DNA of 64,000 nucleotides from Mesorhizobium sp. WSM4904 (GTDB lineage: Bacteria > Pseudomonadota > Alphaproteobacteria > Rhizobiales > Rhizobiaceae): NCBI RefSeq assembly GCF_029674545.1, contig NZ_CP121354.1, positions 1,178,001-1,242,000 on the forward strand, read 5' to 3'. The translations under genes and the position numbers were made by a program. The notes beneath the pieces were generated by a model. That model was not told where the DNA came from and made no database searches. It saw only the letters and a list, made by a program, of their open reading frames with translations. Below are positions 28,324 to 37,617 of the stretch, one piece after another; within the stretch, counting starts at the first letter, position 1; each line of letters opens with the position of its first letter.

Positions 28324-29583
28324 ATGGCATTTCGATTCGTACACACGGCCGATATTCATCTCGACTCGCCGCTTCGTTCGCTGGCGATGCGAAATCCCGA
28401 TCTTGCCGGGCTGGTGGGCGACGCCAGCCGCCAGGCATTCGTTTCGATAGTGGATCTCTGCCTTGAGGAACGTGTGGCCGCGTTGGTCATTGCTGGCGAC
28501 CTATACGATGGCGACCAGACTTCAATGAAGACAGCGCGGTTCTTGGGCGCGCAGATGACACGCCTGCACCAGGCCGGCATCATGGTTTTCAAGATCCGCG
28601 GTAATCATGACGCCCTGTCGCGGATTTCCAAACAGCTGGTATTTCCCGACACCGTTACCATCTTTGGTGGTCGTGCTCAGTCGGTATTGCAGACAGCCGG
28701 CGGTCTGGACGTCGTATTCCATGGTTTGAGCTTTGCGAACCCTAAGGCGCCGGACAGCCTGTTAACCAAATATCCGGCGGCTCGTGAAGGGGCCGTCAAC
28801 ATAGGCATCATGCATACCAGTCTGGCTGGATCGCCAGGTCACGACGTTTACGCGCCCTGCAGCATCGCTGACTTGCACGCCCACGGTTTCGACTATTGGG
28901 CCCTCGGCCACATCCATGCTCGCCAAGTCCATCCTGGCGCCAGTGCCGTGGTGATGCCGGGAATACCGCAGGGGAGGGATATCAACGAGGCCGGTGAGAA
29001 ATCAGTCACCCTGGTGACGGTGCGCCACGACCGTTCGGTGGAGATCGAGGAACGGCTGACCAGCGTTGCGCAGTTCGAACGGGTGAGCGTCGACCTTACC
29101 GGAGCGGTGGAGTGGCCCGAGGCCGTCGCGCGTGTTCGCTTCGCACTCGAAGAGATGCGGGCAACCGTCCGATCGCGTCATGCTGTGGCTCGCATTGGCC
29201 TGACAGGAACGTCACCACTGATGTGGGCGCTGATCCGCGACAGGGACCTCCTTCTTGCCGAAGCCGAACAGGCTGCGGAACAGCTAGGCCATACGTGGGT
29301 GGAGAAGCTCGAGCTTGACCTCGCGCCGCCTCGGACGGAGACCGCCGAGGATATTGCTGATCCGATTTTCGAACTCGAGCAATCAATGCGTGCCGATGCC
29401 ACCTCGGAGGCCTTCCGCGCTGAGGCGAGGGCGTTCGTCCAAAAGATGGTCGCCGACCTTCCGGCCGACGGGCGGGATTTTGCTGGGACGGACGAAGCCG
29501 GGCTGGAACAGTTCCTCGATCAGGTGCTTTCCAAGGGCGCGGACTTGGTGACTGCCCGCCTTAAGGCCGGTGGATCGTCATGA
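28324..29583 (+). CDS. SbcD/YhaO-like DNA exonuclease (metallophosphoesterase)
   Basis: The 419-residue product shows all calcineurin-like nuclease motifs in order: FVHTADIHLD, IAGDLYDGD, IRGNHDALS, GIMHTSL and ALGHIHARQ. It is the Mre11-type subunit of an SbcCD-like complex, closest in size and layout to YhaO. Start ATG 28324 follows GGCGGAGG. Its stop overlaps the next gene start (ATGA), as is usual for subunits made in equal amounts. The position behind the DUF4011 helicase suggests shared DNA-processing or defence function. Confidence 0.92.
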   Translation: MAFRFVHTADIHLDSPLRSLAMRNPDLAGLVGDASRQAFVSIVDLCLEERVAALVIAGDLYDGDQTSMKTARFLGAQMTRLHQAGIMVFKIRGNHDALSRISKQLVFPDTVTIFGGRAQSVLQTAGGLDVVFHGLSFANPKAPDSLLTKYPAAREGAVNIGIMHTSLAGSPGHDVYAPCSIADLHAHGFDYWALGHIHARQVHPGASAVVMPGIPQGRDINEAGEKSVTLVTVRHDRSVEIEERLTSVAQFERVSVDLTGAVEWPEAVARVRFALEEMRATVRSRHAVARIGLTGTSPLMWALIRDRDLLLAEAEQAAEQLGHTWVEKLELDLAPPRTETAEDIADPIFELEQSMRADATSEAFRAEARAFVQKMVADLPADGRDFAGTDEAGLEQFLDQVLSKGADLVTARLKAGGSS

Positions 29584-32500
29584 GGTTGCGGCGCCTTGAC
29601 CTCATTCGTTATGGAAAGTTCACCGATCGTTCGATCGACTTCGGACCCAAACCGGAATCCGGACCTGATCTGCATATCGTGTTTGGCCTGAATGAGGCCG
29701 GCAAATCGACTGCGCTTTCGGCCTATCTAGACTTGCTGTTCGGCATCGAGGAACGGAGCCGCTACAACTTCCTGCACGAGTACAGTGCCATGCGCATCGG
29801 CGGGGTGCTGGAACTGGCCGGCTCCGAACACACGTTCACGCGTACGAAACAGCGCAGTAATTCGCTATTGAATGCGACGGGCCAACCGGTAAGCGAGGTG
29901 GCGATCACGGCGCATCTCGCCGGTCTGTCGCGCGACGCCTACACGACGATGTTCTCACTCGATGACGAGACGTTGGAAGCCGGCGGAAAATCTATCCTGG
30001 AGTCGCGGGGCGACCTCGGCAAGCTTCTGTTCACGGCCAGCGCCGGTCTTGGGAACGCAAGTGATACGTTGAACGCCCTCGAGGCCGAAGCAGACGCTCT
30101 GTATCGGAAGCAGGCGCATGGAACCGAACTGGCGCTGTTGAAGAAGCGCCTTGTTGACGTAAAGTCGCGCAGGGATGCGATCGACACCCTTGCATCAACC
30201 TACGAGGGCCTGGAGGCCGAACGTCTCGATGCAGCGCAGCAGTACGGCCGAACCATCAGCGATCGGGCGGTGCTGGTGGCCAGGCTGGATACCTTTGCTC
30301 GTTACGTGCGTGCTGCGCCGATGCTGGCGGATATCCGGCGCAAGATTGCCCGGCTGGATCAGCTGCCGGACATCGCCTCCCCAGCCCGGACATCGACGGG
30401 AAGTGTCACCGAACTGATCGATGACGATGCCAGCCTCAGAACGCGGCTGTCCGCAAACATCGACGAGACCGAGCGCCTGGCGGAAAAAGTCACTGCGGTC
30501 GACGAGGACGAACCGATCCTGTCGATTTCCGAACGCATTCGCGGGCTGGCGGAGAGCAAGGTGCGCCATACCGCGGCTGGCTTTGACTTGCCCACTCGCA
30601 GGATGGAGCTGCAAATCCTCAACAACAGCGTGGCGAGCTGCCTTGCCGCCTTGGGCCGATCTTCCGAGGCGGATCCTGGCGCGCTGCTTCTGCCTGCCGT
30701 CACCGTTGGCGTCGTTCGCGCCATGGTCGAGCAGAGGTCCGGGATTGCTACCGGGATGCGTGCCGCTCGCGACGAAGCCGCGGCGGCACTCGATGCGCTG
30801 CAGGTGGCAAGGCAGCGGGTCGGCGAGGAAAGGGCGGTGCCCGAACCTGCCAGGGCAAGGCTGGGCTCGGCTTTGTCGAAAGCGCGAGCAAGCGGACACC
30901 AGGCAGAGATTAGGACGGCTCGCGAGGCGGAAGATGCGGGAACAATCCGATGGAAGGCGGCGCTCGCGCGCTTGCGTCCATGGAACGGAGATGCCCTCGC
31001 TCTCGCCAACGTCGCGGTTCCGAGCGCCGGGCAGATTGCCGCCTGGAAGACGGTAGCGTCAGAACTGGCAAGGAACACCGCCGTACTTGCCGAACGCCTT
31101 GCTGAATACGAGGGCAACCATGCCATGCTCGCCGCACGATTGGATGCCCTTCGTGCCTCGGGCGACATTGTCGACGATGAAGCGGCTACCGCCATCCGCC
31201 GAGTTCGCGATGATGCGTGGGCAACGCACCGCGCAGCGCTGACCGGTGACACCGCTGACGACTTCGCCGTGGCATTGGCGCGCGATGACATTGCCAGCGC
31301 AGGCCGGCTGGCCGGCGCGGCGGATCTGGCTGAGATCCGGGCAACTACGCGCGAGCTGGCCGAGGCCGCGGCCAACCTGTCACGCAACGGCATCCAACGC
31401 ACACAGCTCGGCAAGGATGTGGATACCCAATTGTTGGAAATCCGCGCGGCCGCCAGGGACCTGCTCGGAGACGCCGTGGAACCTTCGTCTGAGCGCCTGA
31501 TCGAAAGGATCGAGGATCAGATCGAGGCGCGCAGCGATGCGCTCGCTGCCTGGGAGCAGATCGAACTTGCTCGCTTGAAGGCCGAGCGAGCCGCTGACGC
31601 CGGCGAGCAGATACGCTTGGAAATGAGAGCAGTGCTGGGAAGCGTCGGCATTGTATCAGAGTCCAACGACACCCTCGAAGCAATCATGGCCATCGCGGAG
31701 CCGTTTCTGGATCGGCAGCGCAAGGTGGACGCCGAGTATGCCGAGGCGCTCAGAATGGTGAGCTCCAAAGAAGAGGATCTAGCGGCACGACGGGTTGCAG
31801 TAGGTGTGGCGGAGCGTCGCGAGGAGGAATGGCTGGCCGGCATTACCGAAGCACTCAAGGGAACTTGGCTCGAAAGCGGGCTCTCCGCATCCGGCGTCGG
31901 CACTGTGCTCGATCAATTGGCCGAACTTTCAAGAAGCCTGCAGGAACGGGACGACCTGCAGCTGCGTATCGACAAGATGGAGGCCGACAGGGCCAATTTT
32001 CTGGTCGAGGTCATCGCCGTTGCGGTTGAAGCCGACGAGCCGACGAAGGATACCGACCCGGAGCAGTTGGCCATCCGCCTTGCCGAGCGCCTAGAGCGTG
32101 CCGAGCGGACACGTGAAACGAAGGCAAGCCTCGGCAACGACCTGAAGCGCCTCAAGGAGGCGCGCGACATCCTCGACACTGAGATTTTGGCACACGAACG
32201 CCGCAAGAACGAGGTGCTGGGCGTCTTTGGTGTCGCCACTCTGCCCGAGGTAGTCGAACGCGATGAGCTGTTGCGTGAGCGCGATGGCTTGCGCACCACC
32301 GTCGCCGAACTTGAGGAACGGATAGTGGCGGAGCTCGCGGTCGACGGATTCGAGCAGGCCCGCTCGATCCTGGACGCGATCGATTTCGACGGCCTCGCGG
32401 TCGAGAAGGCTGAGGGTGAGCAGCGGCTTCGCCTGTTCGATGAAACCATCCAGCAACAGCTGATCCGGCAGACGCGCGCGGCCGACAAGCTGGACGCCAT

Positions 32501-33053
32501 CGGCGGTGATAGTGCGGTTGCACGCCTGGATGCTGAACGGCGCACAACCCTGCTGGAAATCGAGGAGAAGGCCGTTCGCTACATAGAGCTGAAGCTTGGC
32601 ATCATGTCGGCTGGCAATGCTTTGCGGATCTACCGTGAGAGCCATCGCTCCGGCATGATGGCGCGCGCATCAGACGCGTTCAAGCTAATGACGCGTGGCC
32701 AGTATTCGGGGCTGACAACCCAGCCTGTAAGAGGTGGTGAGGTTCTCATTGCTGTGCAGGGTGACGGGCAATCCAAGGTCACCGAAGCGCTTTCAAAGGG
32801 TGCACGATTTCAGCTGTACCTTGCCCTAAGACTCGCCGGTTATTACGAGTTCGCGCAATTTCGGCCCTCGGTCCCATTCGTCGCCGACGACATCATGGAG
32901 ACGTTCGACCATATTCGCTCGGAGGAGGTTTTCAGGCTGTTCGGAGCGATGGCAAACACAGGTCAGGTCATCTACCTGACGCACCATAAGCATCTATGTG
33001 AAATAGCTGAGGCTGTCGTACCGGGAACGAGGATCCATCAACTCGCACAGTAA
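29580..33053 (+). CDS. SbcC/YhaN-like AAA ATPase
   Basis: The 1157-residue protein starts MRLRRLDLIRYGKFTDRSID and has a Walker A motif at about 37 (VFGLNEAGKSTALSAY). Roughly 800 residues of coiled coil follow (about 170-980), then the C-terminal lobe with the ABC signature-like LSKGARFQLYLALRLA and the Walker B-like PFVADDIMETFDHIR. No zinc hook is obvious. This is the YhaN type of Rad50-like ATPase and the partner of the upstream nuclease. Together they should bind DNA ends in an ATP-dependent way. Confidence 0.9.
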   Translation: MRLRRLDLIRYGKFTDRSIDFGPKPESGPDLHIVFGLNEAGKSTALSAYLDLLFGIEERSRYNFLHEYSAMRIGGVLELAGSEHTFTRTKQRSNSLLNATGQPVSEVAITAHLAGLSRDAYTTMFSLDDETLEAGGKSILESRGDLGKLLFTASAGLGNASDTLNALEAEADALYRKQAHGTELALLKKRLVDVKSRRDAIDTLASTYEGLEAERLDAAQQYGRTISDRAVLVARLDTFARYVRAAPMLADIRRKIARLDQLPDIASPARTSTGSVTELIDDDASLRTRLSANIDETERLAEKVTAVDEDEPILSISERIRGLAESKVRHTAAGFDLPTRRMELQILNNSVASCLAALGRSSEADPGALLLPAVTVGVVRAMVEQRSGIATGMRAARDEAAAALDALQVARQRVGEERAVPEPARARLGSALSKARASGHQAEIRTAREAEDAGTIRWKAALARLRPWNGDALALANVAVPSAGQIAAWKTVASELARNTAVLAERLAEYEGNHAMLAARLDALRASGDIVDDEAATAIRRVRDDAWATHRAALTGDTADDFAVALARDDIASAGRLAGAADLAEIRATTRELAEAAANLSRNGIQRTQLGKDVDTQLLEIRAAARDLLGDAVEPSSERLIERIEDQIEARSDALAAWEQIELARLKAERAADAGEQIRLEMRAVLGSVGIVSESNDTLEAIMAIAEPFLDRQRKVDAEYAEALRMVSSKEEDLAARRVAVGVAERREEEWLAGITEALKGTWLESGLSASGVGTVLDQLAELSRSLQERDDLQLRIDKMEADRANFLVEVIAVAVEADEPTKDTDPEQLAIRLAERLERAERTRETKASLGNDLKRLKEARDILDTEILAHERRKNEVLGVFGVATLPEVVERDELLRERDGLRTTVAELEERIVAELAVDGFEQARSILDAIDFDGLAVEKAEGEQRLRLFDETIQQQLIRQTRAADKLDAIGGDSAVARLDAERRTTLLEIEEKAVRYIELKLGIMSAGNALRIYRESHRSGMMARASDAFKLMTRGQYSGLTTQPVRGGEVLIAVQGDGQSKVTEALSKGARFQLYLALRLAGYYEFAQFRPSVPFVADDIMETFDHIRSEEVFRLFGAMANTGQVIYLTHHKHLCEIAEAVVPGTRIHQLAQ

Positions 33054-33376
33054 TTTTCTCCGGAATACGTGAACGAACCAGTGAAGGACGCCGAATTTGA
33101 CGGCAAGTATGCGCCCAAAGTCAGACGTTCCGGCAAACTTCGCGTTCGTCCAAAAGCGGACATATCGCCCGAGCCATAGACGGCCCCGATGTGCCCATAA
33201 TGGACGTCCTGCAAATTCATTGTCCTGCCGAATCTGGACTTCGAGAGCTGGCCCTAAACAGCAATTGTATCGCGCCTAGCCGTCCTATCGCCGGGGCGCC
33301 AATTGTAAACAACGGCGAACTATACCAATATCGTTACTGGCTTCTTCCGGTGCGACTCGGGAGAACGGGATGGGCA
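33054..33376. other. Intergenic region upstream of the ABC-3C cassette
   Basis: About 320 bases separate two defence-type cassettes. The part 33240-33330 is AT-richer, with short palindromic runs (AATTGTAAACAACGG), and likely holds the promoter of the next operon. The open frame of the next gene extends back to 33191 but without domain character before ATG 33377. No RNA gene or IS end is seen. Confidence 0.4.
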
Positions 33377-34543
33377 ATGAACGCGAAGACGCAAACGGGA
33401 AAACACAGCGCCGCTGGCCAATACCTCGGCTATGCGCTTCAACCTGTACGCCTTTGCTTTCACCTGCTCAACGCGCCTAGCGGCGCCTTGGTCTCTCTTG
33501 AACATTTAGACGATGTGGCGGTTCACCTGGTCGGCGGCGAAGTCGTTCTTGAGCAAAGCAAGAGCGCACTGAAGCAAAATCCGATATCCGACTGGGCTGC
33601 GGACCTGTGGAAGTCTCTGGCCAACTGGCTCAGCTTCATGGCGGCGGGAGAGATCGACCCGGCGACCAGCCATTTCCGGCTATATGTCACACCGGTGAAG
33701 GCGGGTGCCTTCGCGATCGCGCTGAACGACGCGAAAACAGATGCCGACGTGGAGGCGCTGGTCGCTAACCTCGCCAAAGCCCACAGCAAGCTGAAAGCTG
33801 CACCGGCATGCGACGCCGACGTCCAAGCTTTCCTGAACGCTGATGCGGCTCATTGCGCCGCCTTGGTCAAGAATCTCGCCGTTATCAGCGTCGATGCAGA
33901 TCCCGTCGATCCGATACGCGCGATCTTCAAGCCGACGGTCTCTCCGCTCATCATCGACCTAGTGTGCGAACGCGCGATCGGCGCTGCGAAGGAGGCGGCG
34001 GACAGGCTGATTAGAGCTGGCAAGCCCGCCATCTTGGACGTGGACGCGTTTCAGGCCGAGCAAAGAGCATTTGTTCAGAAGAACAACCTTCCAGGGCTGC
34101 TGTCGTCTTTCACCAAGCAACCGCCTGTCGAGGCCATCGAACAATTGATCGCCGACCGTCCCGCCTTCGTCCGCCAACTCGAGCTGATCGAGGTGGGAGA
34201 CGAAGCGTGCGTCCGGGCTGTTAGCGATTACCTTAGGACGCTCGCCGACATCTCGATCTGGGGCGAAAGCGGGCTAATCTTTGAGAAGAACCTAAGTGAC
34301 TGGGACGATGATCTTGTCGGTCGCTATGAGCACGTCAGTGCAGAGGTGCACGACATACAGGCCGGACACCCCGCAACGGTTCGTGGTAGAATAGTTTACA
34401 GGCGCTGCGCGCAGTTGCAGCCTCCACTCGATGGTCGAGTCGTCCCCGGTCATTTCGTCCACGGATCATTCAACGCCCTTGCCCACGGCCTGCGCCTCGG
34501 CTGGCATCCCGACTACCAGACTCTTTTGGAGCCAGCGACTTGA
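33377..34543 (+). CDS. ABC three-component system effector, possible Cap4/DUF4297-like nuclease N-terminus
   Basis: From ATG 33377 (MNAKTQTGKHSAAGQYLGYA) the product is 388 residues. The N-terminal 80 residues resemble the start of dsDNA-nuclease (DUF4297/Cap4-like) effectors: SAAGQYLGYALQPVRLCF, then EHLDDVAVHLVGG, with an Asp, and VVLEQSKSAL, an ExK-type pair. The remaining residues (about 90-388) are helical, with a Trp-rich segment ISDWAADLWKSLANW, and match the C-terminal domain seen in ABC-3C systems. The stop overlaps the TTG start of the next gene. The nuclease assignment is inference from the D...ExK pattern. Confidence 0.7.
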   Translation: MNAKTQTGKHSAAGQYLGYALQPVRLCFHLLNAPSGALVSLEHLDDVAVHLVGGEVVLEQSKSALKQNPISDWAADLWKSLANWLSFMAAGEIDPATSHFRLYVTPVKAGAFAIALNDAKTDADVEALVANLAKAHSKLKAAPACDADVQAFLNADAAHCAALVKNLAVISVDADPVDPIRAIFKPTVSPLIIDLVCERAIGAAKEAADRLIRAGKPAILDVDAFQAEQRAFVQKNNLPGLLSSFTKQPPVEAIEQLIADRPAFVRQLELIEVGDEACVRAVSDYLRTLADISIWGESGLIFEKNLSDWDDDLVGRYEHVSAEVHDIQAGHPATVRGRIVYRRCAQLQPPLDGRVVPGHFVHGSFNALAHGLRLGWHPDYQTLLEPAT

Positions 34544-35052
34544 TTGAGGCTGGCCGATCGCACCTACCGCTCAGCGACCTCGCCCTTGTCCAGAATCCAG
34601 GACTTGGGGCTTTCGCATTGTGGCAATTTGGCCAAGGTTTCCAGGCTGAGGACGAACGTCCAGCGCCGTTCGCCTTGGCGTTTCTCGTGCTGCCAATCGT
34701 CCTGCATCGCGCAACGCTCGAAATCGTGACTTCGACAAACCGACCCTCTGGACTGGCGCTCTTCGCGGCCAAGCTCGGGAAGGAACGGGAACAACTCCTC
34801 GCCGTCCACGAGCGAGCGCTGCTGCTGCGTACTCTGACATTGCAATCGGCCGCTGTCGGTGTGAGCGGGCGGCTGCTGTCCGTGGATTACAAGGATGCTA
34901 CTTTAAGAGCAAACGTACCAGAACCGAAACCGAGGAGGCTCGTCCTTCCAGAGCGCGTCAAGCACCTCGGACCTGCCTCGGAGAAATTGGGTTTCTGGTT
35001 TTCGAACCTGGGGACCGCGCAGGTGGCCAACCTGTTACGGGTGGAGTTCTAG
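34540..35052 (+). CDS. ABC three-component system middle component
   Basis: A 170-residue helical protein starting at TTG 34540, overlapping the upstream stop. The segments NPGLGAFALWQFGQGFQ, FALAFLVLPIVLHRATLEIV and the ending KLGFWFSNLGTAQVANLLRVEF fit the middle-component family that always sits between effector and DUF3732-type ATPase. Its stop is followed directly by the ATG of the ATPase gene. It probably bridges sensor ATPase and effector. Confidence 0.75.
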   Translation: MIEAGRSHLPLSDLALVQNPGLGAFALWQFGQGFQAEDERPAPFALAFLVLPIVLHRATLEIVTSTNRPSGLALFAAKLGKEREQLLAVHERALLLRTLTLQSAAVGVSGRLLSVDYKDATLRANVPEPKPRRLVLPERVKHLGPASEKLGFWFSNLGTAQVANLLRVEF

Positions 35053-37026
35053 ATGTATTTCCAGCTTCGAAAACTGATCCTTTGGCCCCGCAATGGTGCA
35101 GCGCCGCGGGTCGTCAAGTTCGAGCCCGGTGTCGTCAACGTCATCAGCGGCGCGTCGAAGACCGGGAAGTCCGCCGTTATCCCTATTGTTGATTACTGTC
35201 TGGGCTCGGAGAAATGCGCGATTCCGGTGGGCGTAATCCGCGAGAACTGCAGCTGGTTCGGCATTCTGATCGAGACGCTGGAGGGCGAAAAGCTCTTGGC
35301 GCGACGCGAACCGGGGGACCAACAGAGCACAGGCGACATGGTGCTGCTGGAGGGCGCACAGGTCGAAATTCCGGAGACGATCACCGACAAGACCACCAAT
35401 GTCGACACGGTCAAGCGCGCGATGAACCGCCTGGCAGGACTGACTGACCTCGACTTCGAACCAGGTACAGAGAATGGATTCAAGCAAAGGCCAAGCTTCC
35501 GCGACCTCATGGCCTTCACGTTCCAACCTCAGAACGTGATCGCCAATCCCGACGTGATGTTTTTCAAGGCCGATACGACGGAACACCGGGAGAAGCTAAA
35601 GACCATCTTCCCGTACGTTCTGGGCGCGGTCACGGCAAAGATTCTCCAGGCGCGGTTTGAGATCGATCGGCTCCAGCGCAACCTCCGCCGGAAGGAGGCT
35701 GAGCTACGCGCGATCGTGTCGGCAACTGGCGCTTGGCGGGCGGAGGCGGAGGCGTGGCTGCGTCAGGCAGTCGAACTTGGCCTAGTCGATTCCTCCACTG
35801 AAGTGCCGAAGGACTGGAGTGACGTTGTTGACCTGCTTCGGCGCGTGTCGAACAGCAACTCAAGTCTTGCTCGACCAAGCCTGGCCGGCATCGATGTGGT
35901 GCTGACGCGTCTGGAAACCCTTCGTGCGTCGGAAACTGAAATCGCCGCGCGACTTACCGAGCATCGTCAGCGCCTGAACGAACTGCGCCGTCTGGTGGAG
36001 AGCAGCGAGGCGTACGGCGACGCCATGCGCATCCAACGTGACCGCTTGGACCTTTCCACGTGGCTGAGGGACTTGGCCGACGAGTTCGCCGATCCGTTGG
36101 TCGCACTCGGGGACGGCGGCCGCGAGAAGGTCTTGGCCCTTTGCGACAACCTCGGCGGTCTGGAGATCCGACTGCGGACCCACCCTGCGATGTCTAACAC
36201 GCTTGACAAGGAAATCCTGCGCCAGCGCGGCGCCGCTGAAGCGGTCCTATCTGAGTTGAACGATGTCCGTAGCGAGATAGCGGTGCTGGAACGGGACTCT
36301 GACGTCGCCCGAGACGAGGCCAATCGCTTCGATAGGCTTGAGCGCTTCCTCGGTCGATTGGAGCAGGCGTTGCACGTCTACGACCGCGCCGACCAGTCGT
36401 CGGATTTGCGGCAGGAACTCACCTCGCTGCAGGCCGATATTGCAACGCTGCAAAAGACGATCTCCGAGGCCGACATCCAGCGCAAGCTATTCAACGCGTT
36501 GCACCAAGTCTCCCATCATGCCAATCGGCTGATTCCGCAGCTTGACGCGGAGTGGCCCGAGGCCCCGATTAGGCTGTTGATTGAAGACCTGACCGTCAAG
36601 GTGACTAGGGGAACGCGTGAGGACTACCTGTGGGAGATTGGCAGCGGCGCCAATTGGCTCGCGTATCACGTCGCACTAATGCTTGCGCTGCAGCACTACT
36701 TCCTGGCCGAACCTCATCACCCAGTCCCTGGTCAGCTGATCTTCGACCAACCTAGCCAAGTCTATTTTCCTAAGCGGGCGGCGGGCGACGAGGGCCCCGA
36801 CCTCATCGCGTGGAGGGATCAGGACGTGGTCGCCGTCAGGAAGGTCTTTGCGCTCCTAGGCGCTGAGGTCATGGCCGCGAAAGGTCGCCTCCAGATCATC
36901 GTGCTGGATCATGCAGATGAGGACGTCTGGGGCAAGCTTCCCGGAGTCAAGTTGATTGAGGAATGGCGTGGACAGGCCCTCGTGCCTCAGGCTTGGATTG
37001 CCGCCGCATCTTCCAACGGTGGATAA
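35053..37026 (+). CDS. DUF3732 SMC-like ATPase of an ABC three-component system
   Basis: The 657-residue protein begins MYFQLRKLILWPRNGAAPRV, typical of DUF3732. The Walker A is ISGASKTGKSAVIPIVDYCL at about 35-54. A coiled-coil arm spans roughly 190-480 (LQRNLRRKEAELRA; later VLERDSDVARDEANRFDRLE). The C-terminal lobe holds NWLAYHVALMLALQHYF and the Walker B-like LIFDQPSQVYFP. Such ATPases were described in ABC-ATPase surveys as the sensor of three-gene conflict systems. It is directly coupled to the middle component. Confidence 0.85.
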   Translation: MYFQLRKLILWPRNGAAPRVVKFEPGVVNVISGASKTGKSAVIPIVDYCLGSEKCAIPVGVIRENCSWFGILIETLEGEKLLARREPGDQQSTGDMVLLEGAQVEIPETITDKTTNVDTVKRAMNRLAGLTDLDFEPGTENGFKQRPSFRDLMAFTFQPQNVIANPDVMFFKADTTEHREKLKTIFPYVLGAVTAKILQARFEIDRLQRNLRRKEAELRAIVSATGAWRAEAEAWLRQAVELGLVDSSTEVPKDWSDVVDLLRRVSNSNSSLARPSLAGIDVVLTRLETLRASETEIAARLTEHRQRLNELRRLVESSEAYGDAMRIQRDRLDLSTWLRDLADEFADPLVALGDGGREKVLALCDNLGGLEIRLRTHPAMSNTLDKEILRQRGAAEAVLSELNDVRSEIAVLERDSDVARDEANRFDRLERFLGRLEQALHVYDRADQSSDLRQELTSLQADIATLQKTISEADIQRKLFNALHQVSHHANRLIPQLDAEWPEAPIRLLIEDLTVKVTRGTREDYLWEIGSGANWLAYHVALMLALQHYFLAEPHHPVPGQLIFDQPSQVYFPKRAAGDEGPDLIAWRDQDVVAVRKVFALLGAEVMAAKGRLQIIVLDHADEDVWGKLPGVKLIEEWRGQALVPQAWIAAASSNGG

Positions 37027-37050
37027 TAATCTGCTGCCAGAGGAGAAGGC

Positions 37051-37617
37051 ATGGCGAACGTGGACGAGATCAACCGTCTGACGGCCCTTGGCTTGAACGT
37101 CATCACAGCCATGGATGTCGCGGAAGGAAAACTAGACGAAGCCTTCGAGGTCGCCCGCGCTCAGGAGAAACGCAAGGTCGACATCTGGTGCAAAGGAAGA
37201 AAGAACATTCCGGTTGCACTGACTGCGATATGGGACTGCGATCCTGCAAACTTCTATCTCGCGTTCGACGGCGATGATCCCAGCGACCACGCTTCGACGG
37301 ATTTCATTCTTATCGACGCTGATGTCACTGACGTTGGCGGCAGGCTTACCTACGCCGCCAGCAGGGACAAGGGTCCTTGGCATCAACGTTACAAGAGCAA
37401 GAGCTGTGGGATCGCCTACCGATGGCTGCATGGCCGCGGTGTCACACCGCCTTTGCTCGGCGAGTACCAAGGCCAAGTTCACATCGTAGGAGGCATGCAC
37501 CGCTTCCATCTTGCCAAGCACTATGGGACGACGCGCATGCCATTCCTCGTCCGGAGGGCCGAACTAGCCGCAGTAATGGCGTTGATCCCCTCGGCGACCG
37601 ACACCGCCAACTCGTAA
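37051..37617 (+). CDS. Hypothetical protein, ParB/Srx-like pattern near the C-terminus
   Basis: A 188-residue product (start MANVDEINRLTALGLNVITA, RBS GAGGAGAAGG) that follows the DUF3732 gene by 24 bases on the same strand. The segment GQVHIVGGMHRFHLAKHYGT, then MPFLVRRAEL, resembles the (D/G)GxHRxxAAxxxG and following strand of ParB/sulfiredoxin-like domains, which can be nucleases or NTPases. The first 110 residues are not recognised. It may be a fourth member of the three-component cassette. Confidence 0.55.
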   Translation: MANVDEINRLTALGLNVITAMDVAEGKLDEAFEVARAQEKRKVDIWCKGRKNIPVALTAIWDCDPANFYLAFDGDDPSDHASTDFILIDADVTDVGGRLTYAASRDKGPWHQRYKSKSCGIAYRWLHGRGVTPPLLGEYQGQVHIVGGMHRFHLAKHYGTTRMPFLVRRAELAAVMALIPSATDTANS

